Of a DNA stretch of 40,026 nt, positions 1 through 6,572 are shown one piece after another. Under the pieces are notes generated by a model. It was not told the origin of the DNA. It ran no database searches and was given only the letters and a program-made list of their open reading frames with translations. Source of the DNA: Actinomycetota bacterium (lineage in GTDB: Bacteria; Actinomycetota; Actinomycetes; Streptosporangiales; Streptosporangiaceae); contig DAHVAN010000099.1 of the NCBI GenBank assembly GCA_027314595.1, forward strand, positions 1-40,026, given 5' to 3'. Numbering within the stretch: position 1 is the first letter of the stretch; every line of letters begins with the position of its first letter. Both the position numbers and the translations under genes were made by a program.

Positions 1-1
1 C

Positions 2-196
2 GCGCCGGGCGCCCCGGCCTGCGCCGCCGCCGGGCAGCCCGCGGTCACGGCCGGGCCCGGGGCCCGTACCGTGTCCGGGAACTGGCGGCTGCGCCATGAG
101 GGGGACTCCTGCCTGACGAGAGAGAGGGGGAGACTCGAGCGGATACGCTCTGATATTCGAATCATATCACGATCTGCCGACATTTTTCGTCTGTAG
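2..196 (+). CDS. possible 3' end of an unknown gene (partial)
   Basis: The frame beginning at base 2 is open from the window edge to a TAG at 194-196. Up to about base 117 nearly every codon ends in G or C, as in real genes here; after that the bias vanishes and the DNA becomes A/T-richer. The reading may therefore be a gene tail, or a gene that really ended earlier and was frameshifted. The peptide is Ala/Gly/Pro-rich and carries no motif I recognise. The call rests on codon bias alone. Confidence 0.25.
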   Translation, partial: APGAPACAAAGQPAVTAGPGARTVSGNWRLRHEGDSCLTRERGRLERIRSDIRIISRSADIFRL

Positions 197-331
197 ATGC
201 CTACTTTGGCGTTATGGTTTGCTTATCTTGGACCGCTCGGGTGCATGTGGCGCCGTGGAACGCGGTTCCAACCGTTGGGTGCGAAACGGCGTCTTTACGG
301 GTGTGACGGTCCATTAGGGAAAGAGCATCCG
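118..331. promoter_or_regulatory. A/T-richer upstream region of the lipoprotein gene
   Basis: This stretch before the lipoprotein start is clearly less GC-rich than its surroundings, notably around 145-195, as expected of a promoter region. I cannot assign a -10/-35 pair with certainty. AGGGA at 316-320 is the likely ribosome binding site for the ATG at 332. Confidence 0.35.
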
Positions 332-1624
332 ATGGGACAACTGAGAACCGGCAGCCGCTTGTTCGCGCTGATGACGCTGCTGGGGGTCGCCAGCGCGTGC
401 GGGTCGATGACGGGTTCTCCGGCGGCCAGCACGGCGAAACACGCCGCGGGCACGGCCCGCGCGGCGCCGGGCGGCCAGATCCGGAGGGGCACGGCCAGTC
501 CTGGCGGGTCCGCGAGCGAGGTGATCGCGGACAAGGAGCATGGGACCGCCGTCGGCCAGAAGCCGGCCGGGGGCAAGCATGCCGACCTGCTCAACGGCGT
601 TTCGTGCGGCGGCACGCAGTGCGTCGCGGTCGGTGCCTGGTACTACGGCGTCAAGAGCGAGCGGACTCTGGTCGAGATGTGGACTGGCAAGGCATGGAGC
701 CTGGAACCGTCGCCGGACGAGCCCAGCTACAGCGCGCTTGGCGCCGTCTCCTGCGCCCCGACGGCGGCTGCCGCCTCAGTCCCCTCAGCCCCCTTGGCCA
801 CCTCGGAGACCTCCGACGGCTGCGTGGCTCTCGGCACGCCGGCTCTCGCCGGGTACGGCAGCCAATGGCGGGCCGTCGTCGCGCCCGGCGACCTGACCGC
901 GGTCTCCTGCACGAGCGCGGATGCCTGCGTCGCGGTGGGGACACGGACTGCGCGGACGCCCGTGTTCGCCACCTGGAACGGCACGGCCTGGCACGCGGGC
1001 GCGATGCACGCCGTGCCGCCCCAGGCGGAGCAGGCTGCCATCGCCGGCGTGTCCTGCGCCTCGGCGGACAACTGCGTCGCGGTCGGGGACTACTCCTACG
1101 GGATCACCGCCAAGCCCAGCCCCGCCTACCGGGACAGGACGCTCGCCGAGCAGTGGAACGGCCGTGCCTGGCGGCTGCTGCCCACGGTGAACGTGAGCCA
1201 CAGCAACGCGCTGACCGCGGTCTCGTGCGTGTCGCCCGACGATTGCACCGCGCTCGCCGAGAGCCAGTCGGTTCCGCTGGCCGAACGCTGGAACGGCACC
1301 GCCTGGCTGACCACGCCGATCCCCCCGGGGAGCAGCACCGGCTATGTCCAGCTGACCGGCGTGTCCTGCGTGTCGGCCGTCTTCTGCGTGGCGTCGGGCA
1401 CGCAGCAGGGGCAGCCGATCGCCGAATCCTGGAACGGCGGCGAGTGGCGCCTGACCCGCCTGCCGCTGCCGGCCGTGGACAATCACTCCGCGCAGCTCAC
1501 CGGCATCTCGTGCGCCAGCACGCGGGCGTGCATGGCCGTGGGGGTCGATGGCGCCGCGGCCAGCTACGCCGAACTGTACGTAGCGGGCAGGTGGGAGCTG
1601 TCGGCGACGAGGAACCCGCTGTAA
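332..1624 (+). CDS. secreted lipoprotein with seven Cys-pair repeats
   Basis: No function is known to me. The ATG at 332 is chosen over the upstream ATG at 197 because it follows AGGGA and gives a proper lipoprotein signal: MGQLRTGSR, a short hydrophobic core, then a lipobox ending ASAC. After an Ala/Gly-rich linker the protein carries about seven repeats of 45-55 residues. Each begins with V/I-S-C, then 6-9 residues, then C-V-A-V-G or a variant, usually followed by a W-N-G-x-x-W motif. The paired cysteines suggest disulfides and the regular length suggests beta-propeller blades. Secreted repeat proteins of this style are common in actinomycetes. It is 28 nt upstream of coaE on the same strand. 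Anchoring outside the membrane is inferred from the lipobox. Confidence 0.8.
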   Translation: MGQLRTGSRLFALMTLLGVASACGSMTGSPAASTAKHAAGTARAAPGGQIRRGTASPGGSASEVIADKEHGTAVGQKPAGGKHADLLNGVSCGGTQCVAVGAWYYGVKSERTLVEMWTGKAWSLEPSPDEPSYSALGAVSCAPTAAAASVPSAPLATSETSDGCVALGTPALAGYGSQWRAVVAPGDLTAVSCTSADACVAVGTRTARTPVFATWNGTAWHAGAMHAVPPQAEQAAIAGVSCASADNCVAVGDYSYGITAKPSPAYRDRTLAEQWNGRAWRLLPTVNVSHSNALTAVSCVSPDDCTALAESQSVPLAERWNGTAWLTTPIPPGSSTGYVQLTGVSCVSAVFCVASGTQQGQPIAESWNGGEWRLTRLPLPAVDNHSAQLTGISCASTRACMAVGVDGAAASYAELYVAGRWELSATRNPL

Positions 1625-1652
1625 GGTTCAACCCGCGTGCGAAGGGAGCTTC

Positions 1653-2318
1653 ATGCTGCGGGTCGGGCTTACTGGCGGGATCGGGTCGGGCAAGAGCGAG
1701 GTGTCCGCGCGGCTCGCCGCGCTTGGCGCGATCGTGCTCGACGCGGACAAGGCCGCCCGGGAGGTGGTGGAGCCCGGCACACCCGGGCTCGCGCAGATCG
1801 CGGAGGCGTTCGGTCCGGGCGTGCTGCGGCCCGACGGCTCGCTTGACAGGGCCCGGCTCGGCGAGATCGTCTTCGCGGACGAGGCGGCGCGCGTGCGCCT
1901 TAACGGCATCGTGCATCCGCTGGTGCAGGAACGGATGCGCGCGGCCGAGGCAGAGGCGATCCGGGGGCGCGAGGGGCGCGAGGGGCGCGAGGGGCACGCA
2001 ACTCACGAGGGGCACGGGCCGGGGAGCGACGGCGTGGTGGTCGTACACGATGTCCCGCTGCTCGCCGAGGGCGGCAGGGCGGGCGAGTTCGACTTGGTGA
2101 TCGTCGTGGACGTGCCGCCGGAGGTGCAGGTCGAACGCCTCGCGAGGGCGCGCGGGATGACGCGGGAGCAGGCGCGAGCGCGGATGGCGGCGCAGGCGGG
2201 CAGGGAGCAGCGGCTCGGCATCGCCGACATCGTCATCGATAACGCGGGAACGCTCACCGACCTGGACCTGCGGGTGGGCGAGGTCTGGGCGGAACTGCGG
2301 GCACGCGTCAGGTCCTGA
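1653..2318 (+). CDS. coaE: dephospho-CoA kinase
   Basis: CoaE catalyses the last step of coenzyme A synthesis, ATP-dependent phosphorylation of the 3'-hydroxyl of dephospho-CoA, in the cytoplasm. The P-loop GGIGSGKSE lies at residues 8-16, followed by the usual [11 protein letters not shown] segment; [12 protein letters not shown] and [14 protein letters not shown] are typical of the family. GAAGGGAG precedes the ATG at a good distance. At 221 aa it is somewhat longer than the usual 200 or so because of an in-frame Gly-Arg-Glu repeat (1964-1990) just before [10 protein letters not shown]. It converges on rpsA, a neighbour also seen in mycobacteria (Rv1630-Rv1631). Confidence 0.95.
   Translation: MLRVGLTGGIGSGKSEVSARLAALGAIVLDADKAAREVVEPGTPGLAQIAEAFGPGVLRPDGSLDRARLGEIVFADEAARVRLNGIVHPLVQERMRAAEAEAIRGREGREGREGHATHEGHGPGSDGVVVVHDVPLLAEGGRAGEFDLVIVVDVPPEVQVERLARARGMTREQARARMAAQAGREQRLGIADIVIDNAGTLTDLDLRVGEVWAELRARVRS
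1964..1990 (+). repeat. 9-bp in-frame tandem repeat inside coaE
   Basis: Three perfect copies of GGGGCGCGA encode repeated Gly-Arg-Glu. A partly related GGGGCACG follows. The insert adds roughly 20 residues in a surface region before the lid/core strand of the kinase and keeps the frame. Confidence 0.85.
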
Positions 2319-2393
2319 CCGCGCAGAGCCGGAAGGGCGGGCCGGAAGGGCGGGCCGCAAGCGACCGAGGCGAGCGGGATAGCACAGCCGCAA

Positions 2394-2439
2394 GCGCCTG
2401 TGCCGCCGAACACGGGCTGGTGTACGGCGGCACAGGCGC
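2394..2439. terminator. 15-bp hairpin between coaE and rpsA
   Basis: Arms 2394-2408 and 2425-2439 are perfect reverse complements (15 bp) around a 16-nt loop. The hairpin sits between the convergent ends of coaE and rpsA, so it can stop transcription from both sides. A second hairpin, GGCTCC (2443-2448) with GGAGCC (2460-2465) followed by TTT, directly follows and would serve coaE. Confidence 0.75.
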
Positions 2440-2467
2440 CACGGCTCCGTTCGGGATAAGGAGCCTT

Positions 2468-3982
2468 TCAGCTCTGGCCGGAGAGCTTGTCGCGCAGGGC
2501 GGCGAGTGCCTCGTCCGAGGCGAGGGTGCCGCCGGGGGCGCTTGGCTCGCCGCCTGAGCGAGGTCCGCGGGGAGCGCGGGGCTGGCCGCCCTGGCCGCCC
2601 TGGCCGCCTTCCTCGCCTTCGCCGGATTCGCCGCCTTCTTCTTCGGCCTTGGCTCGGGACTCCTCCACCTGGTGGCGGTGCGCCTCGAAGCGGGCGCGGG
2701 CCTCGGCGTACTGCCGCTCCCACTCCTCACGCTGCGCGTCGTAGCCGGGCAGCCATTCGCCCGTCTCCGGGTCGAAACCCTCCGGGTACTCGTAGTTGCC
2801 ATGCTCGTCGTAGGTGGCGGGCATGCCGTACAGCGTCGGGTCGAACTCTTCGCCGAGGGCCTCGCCGATCGTGCCCTCGTTGGCCTGCTTGAGCGACAGG
2901 CTGATGCGCCGCCGGTCCAGGTCGATGTCGATGATCTTGACGAAGATCTCCTCGCCCACCTGGACGACCTGCTCAGGGATCTCCACGTGCCGGTCGGCCA
3001 GTTCACTGATGTGGACCAGGCCCTCGATGCCTTCTTCCACGCGGACGAACGCGCCGAACGGCACCAGCTTCGTCACCCGGCCGGGCACGACCTGCCCGAT
3101 CTGGTGGGTGCGGGCGAACTGCTGCCACGGGTCTTCCTGGGTGGACTTCAGGCTCAGCGAGACGCGCTCGCGGTCCATGTCCACGTCCAGGACCTCGACC
3201 GTGACCTCCTGGCCGACCTCGACGACCTCGCCCGGGTGGTCGATGTGCTTCCAGGACAGCTCGGACACGTGCACTAGGCCGTCCACCCCGCCAAGGTCGA
3301 CGAACGCGCCGAAGTTGACGATGGACGAGACCACGCCCTTGCGGATCTGGCCCTTGCGCAGCGTGTTGAGGAAGGTGTGCCTGACCTCGGACTGGGTCTG
3401 CTCGAGCCATGCCCGGCGGGACAGCACCACGTTGTTGCGGTTCTTGTCCAGCTCGATGATCTTGGCTTCGATCTCCCGGCCGACGTACGGCTGCAGGTCA
3501 CGGACCCGGCGCATCTCCACCAGCGAGGCGGGCAGGAAGCCGCGCAGCCCGATGTCCAGGATCAGGCCGCCCTTGACGACCTCGATGACGGTGCCGGTGA
3601 CGACGCCGTCCTCTTCCTTGATCCGCTCGATAGTCCCCCACGCGCGCTCGTACTGCGCCCGCTTCTTGGACAGGATCAGGCGGCCTTCCTTGTCCTCCTT
3701 CTGCAGGACAAGGGCCTCGATCTGCTCACCGGTCTTGACGACCTCGTGCGGGTCGACGTCGTGCTTGATCGACAGTTCTCGGGACGGGATGACGCCCTCT
3801 GTCTTGTAGCCGATATCGAGCAAGACCTCATCTCGATCGACCTTGACGACGGTGCCCTCGACGATGTCGCCGTCGTTGAAGTACTTGATGGTCTGGTCGA
3901 TCGCGGCGAGGAATGCCTCCTCGGACCCGATGTCGTTGACCGCTACCTTAGGGGTCGAGGTGGCTTGCGTGCTGCTCGTCAT
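2468..3982 (-). CDS. rpsA: 30S ribosomal protein S1
   Basis: S1 binds mRNA on the 30S subunit and helps start translation. Four S1 RNA-binding domains are visible: about residues 38-107 (GDIVEGTVVKVD), 124-190 (GVVTGTVIEVVKGGLILDIG), 210-280 (GVVSSIVNFGAFVDLGG) and 295-365 (GRVTKLVPFGAFVRVEEG). Four domains is the actinobacterial form, against six in E. coli. The C-terminal tail of about 130 residues is acidic, then Gly/Glu/Gln-rich and disordered, with GEEGGQGGQGGQ. The ATG at 3982 starts the conserved MTSSTQATSTP leader; GGAG lies 11 nt upstream. polA lies further along on the same strand, beyond the accessory pocket. Confidence 0.97.
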   Translation of the reverse strand: MTSSTQATSTPKVAVNDIGSEEAFLAAIDQTIKYFNDGDIVEGTVVKVDRDEVLLDIGYKTEGVIPSRELSIKHDVDPHEVVKTGEQIEALVLQKEDKEGRLILSKKRAQYERAWGTIERIKEEDGVVTGTVIEVVKGGLILDIGLRGFLPASLVEMRRVRDLQPYVGREIEAKIIELDKNRNNVVLSRRAWLEQTQSEVRHTFLNTLRKGQIRKGVVSSIVNFGAFVDLGGVDGLVHVSELSWKHIDHPGEVVEVGQEVTVEVLDVDMDRERVSLSLKSTQEDPWQQFARTHQIGQVVPGRVTKLVPFGAFVRVEEGIEGLVHISELADRHVEIPEQVVQVGEEIFVKIIDIDLDRRRISLSLKQANEGTIGEALGEEFDPTLYGMPATYDEHGNYEYPEGFDPETGEWLPGYDAQREEWERQYAEARARFEAHRHQVEESRAKAEEEGGESGEGEEGGQGGQGGQPRAPRGPRSGGEPSAPGGTLASDEALAALRDKLSGQS

Positions 3983-4231
3983 GTGTGGGTTGGCTCCGGA
4001 TGCGGACAGGATGTGAATGTGGGGCGCTGAGGACTTATGCGGTGAACGCGCAGGGCTTGCCTGGCCGGGTCTCGGCTCGACGCGCCCGGGCGGCTCCGCC
4101 GGAGGGTCAGTGACCAGGGGTCAGGTGACCACGGCGAACCGCACGAGGACACAGCGCAGCGTTCAGAATATGAAGTAATGGCTAGCGGGTCAATTGGGCC
4201 CGGCTACAGCTCGGTCTCAGAATAGTGGACC

Positions 4232-4898
4232 GTGACCGTTCTGCGCGTGACCGGCCGTGCCCTTCCCTGCGGCGAGACCGTCGACCTGTACGCCGACGGC
4301 GACCGCTGGACCGATGATCGGGTGCCCGGTGCTTTCACTGTCGCTTCGGGGTGGCTGGTTCCCGGTCTTGCCGACATGCACACGCATCCGGGCGCGGGGT
4401 CGCCCGGCGAGCCGCTTTCCGCGGGACTGCTGCGGCGCGATCTGCGCGAGCACGTCGCGGCGGGCGTGACGCTGATCCGGTCACCGGGACTGGCCGGGGA
4501 GCCGCCGGGGTGGTTCGGAGTTGAGGAGGACGTGCCGCGTGCGGTGCACGCGGGGCCCGTGGATCGCGCAGCACGGCCAGTTCTTCGACTCGTGGGGCAG
4601 GCGCGCCGGCCTGGACGAGATGCCTGCGATGGCCGCCGCCCAGGCGGCCCGCACAGGCTGGGCGAAGAGTGGTACCTGGACGGCGCGGCGCCTGCGGCAC
4701 CATCTGCGCGCCTCCTCGCCCTGATCGCCGGGCATGCGGTGCGGCGCGGGCTGACAGCCCGCACGGCCAGCACGTCCGAGTTCGGGCCGGGTCACCGCCC
4801 TGAGCTGGCAGGACTGGGCGGACTTAGCAGCCGCCCGCACTTGGCTGGGACATCCCGCAGTGGGCGGGCCGAACGGGTGGTTGGTCACCGTATCGGCT
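4232..4898 (+). pseudogene. amidohydrolase remnant
   Basis: A GTG at 4232 opens a reading that looks like the N-terminus of a metal-dependent amidohydrolase: SGWLVPGLADMHTHPG includes the HxH metal-binding motif, followed by GVTLIRSPG. Near 4515-4535 the homology leaves this frame and continues one base over (GPWIAQHGQFFDSWGRRAG, then AAAQAARTGWAK) until a stop at 4722-4724. A C-terminal-like piece (LAAARTWLGHPAV) appears in a further reading near 4830-4890. The central metal-binding His/Asp region is missing. Frameshifts plus internal loss make this a dead gene. The two flanking readings agree with one ancestral protein; the exact substrate class cannot be told. Confidence 0.7.
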
Positions 4899-5319
4899 AG
4901 GCGGTCCTTGCCCTTAATGAAGCTCGCGCGCGTTCGGGATAATCGGAACATCAGCCCCAGCGGTCCCGCGCGTGTCGAGGGCTGTCGGCACGGCCACGGG
5001 GGAAAGAGAGACGGCCTGTCGGGCGGGCGTAGCCAGGTCAGCAGACCTGAGGGTGGTACGGAGGCGCGGCCTGCTGCGGGCTGGTCATGCAGCCACCTGC
5101 GGGTTGGTGCTGCAGGTAGTACAACTGGCGGCTATGACCACGGTCCGAACGGTCCCGGCTGACTCTCACGACAGGACTGACTGGTGCCGGTGATCGAACC
5201 GGAGCGGCGGCCGATGCGTTGTCGCTGTTGAAGTGCCCGGCACCGGGGCGCGGCATCGGGCGGTGAGGAGTGCGGATCGACTGGCCGGACGACGGCGACA
5301 GCCGCCCGGACAGCACTGA
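4899..5319. other. 420-bp stretch without a recognisable gene
   Basis: No reading frame here shows the third-position GC bias of neighbouring genes together with a start and ribosome binding site. One copy of the dispersed 10-mer CGTTCGGGAT lies at 4931-4940. The stretch probably holds decayed DNA between the two pseudogenes, possibly including remains of the N-terminal part of the toxin protein. Confidence 0.4.
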
Positions 5320-6068
5320 TCCGCCTGTGGCACGCGAGGCGGACGCGGACCGGGGGATGCCGCGGGCGCGGTTCCCGGCGAGCCAGCCGCCGGACCAGAC
5401 GCGGACGCGGGAAGAGCCGCCGCGATCCCGGAGCACCGGGCCAAGGTCGACGCCCTGTACCGGGCATATGCCATCGGCCGGGAGTGCGAGCGAGTCCGCG
5501 AGACCGAGGAGAAGACCCTCACCCCGGCGATGCGCCGCATCGAGGCCGAAGACCCCGGCCGGCGCCTCGCCGGCCTGGAGCACCGCCTGAAGGGCAAGGA
5601 CCGCCTCACCGAGAAAGCCGGAAAGTGGATGAGCGCGCAGTCCGACCTCAAGCCGACCTCAAGCCCGATGAGGCATTCAGCCTGGTCAAGGATGCGGTCC
5701 GGTATACGTTCGTGTACAGCGAGAAGGATTATGCGGCCGGCCTACACGCGGATTGCGATCGCCTTGTGCGGGCGGGGTTCGAGCCTGCCGACCGCGAGAA
5801 TTCCTGGGAAGACGATCAGTACAAAGGAATCAATAGCAGGTGGCGAGAGCCGAGTTCCGGATTTCTGTTTGAAGTTCAGTTCCACACGCAGGCGAGCCTC
5901 GACGCCAAGGAAAAGACACATCCCGCATACGAGCGCATCCGCGATCCAGCCACCCCTCCAGCGGAAGTCAGACAGTTGAGAGCGTACCAACGCGAGATTT
6001 GCGCCAAGGTCCCGATCCCGCCTGGGCAAACGGAAGTTGCGAACTACAACTACCTTAGGAGGACCTAG
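5320..6068 (+). pseudogene. RelA/SpoT-like nucleotide pyrophosphokinase toxin domain, frameshifted
   Basis: Two overlapping readings join into one protein. The first frame (open from 5320) gives an alpha-helical start (YRAYAIGRECERVRETEEKT) and RLKGKDRLTEKAGKWM. It then hits a tandem duplication of CCGACCTCAAG (5642-5652 and 5653-5663). Removing one copy rejoins it exactly to VKDAVRYTFVYSEKDY, then DDQYKGINSRW and FEVQFHTQAS, ending at 6068. These match RelA/SpoT synthetase motifs: R-x-K for ATP, D..R, Y-[KR]-G-[IL]-N and E-V-Q-[IF]-[HR]-T. Known members make (p)ppGpp or related nucleotides or pyrophosphorylate tRNA as toxins (toxSAS). No good start codon is seen before 5530, so the N-terminus is also lost, perhaps once a larger polymorphic toxin. 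The 3' half is less GC-rich than the surroundings, suggesting transfer. Confidence 0.75.
5642..5663 (+). repeat. 11-bp tandem duplication that breaks the toxin frame
   Basis: CCGACCTCAAG occurs twice head to tail. Eleven is not a multiple of three, so the duplication shifts the downstream frame. With one copy deleted the two halves of the RelA-like domain read as SAQSDLKPDEAFSLVKDA without a gap. Confidence 0.92.
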
Positions 6069-6376
6069 TGCCGACGAAGATCACCTACTACGCGTTCGTC
6101 AACGAATTCAGCAGCAAGGAACGTCCTGGTGGTGTCGTAAGGCGAACCGAGAATGACGACGGCGAGTACGACGAGGCCTTTACCCGCGATTTGACTTGGG
6201 AGCGCACGCCGCTCCTCTATTCCTTTGAACGCGGCAACCGCGACAGCGTGTTCTATGAGATCAGCGAGGACGAGGCGAACCGGATCGTTGAGCGCATCCG
6301 CCGCACGGTCACCGGTGAGCGGCGACAAAGCGCGCGACGGCGCCGAAACTCCGCTTCGGCGCGTCCCGGCCCGTAG
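6068..6376 (+). CDS. small protein coupled to the RelA-like toxin; candidate immunity protein
   Basis: I do not recognise a named family. The GTG start at 6068 shares one base with the TAG stop of the toxin remnant (TAGTG), and AGGAGGA (6057-6063) inside the toxin's last codons is a strong ribosome binding site, so the two were translationally coupled. The 102-aa product is soluble and acidic in its first 85 residues (TENDDGEYDEAF, EISEDEANRIVERIR), with an Arg-rich tail. No signal or membrane segment is seen. Small acidic partners directly after a toxin domain are typical immunity or antitoxin proteins. That role is inference from position. The frame is intact although the toxin is broken. 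Confidence 0.7.
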   Translation: MPTKITYYAFVNEFSSKERPGGVVRRTENDDGEYDEAFTRDLTWERTPLLYSFERGNRDSVFYEISEDEANRIVERIRRTVTGERRQSARRRRNSASARPGP

Positions 6377-6572
6377 CCGGCGCCGGTGACGGGCTAGAGG
6401 GAAGCGGGGGCGCGGCGGATACGCCACGAGCCCCGTGTGGCGCAGCGGCGACAGGCGGCCCGCAGGGCGGGCGGCGCCAAGCCGGGCGGCGCCGAAACGG
6501 GCGGCGCACCGTGACGAGCCGGGTGACGTGGGGCGTTAAGCCACGCCACCGTTCGGGATCAATTTCTTACGG

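Noticed and set aside
6520..6550. polA terminator hairpin
   Set aside because: Only a short GGCGT/ACGCC pairing is possible, too weak to call.
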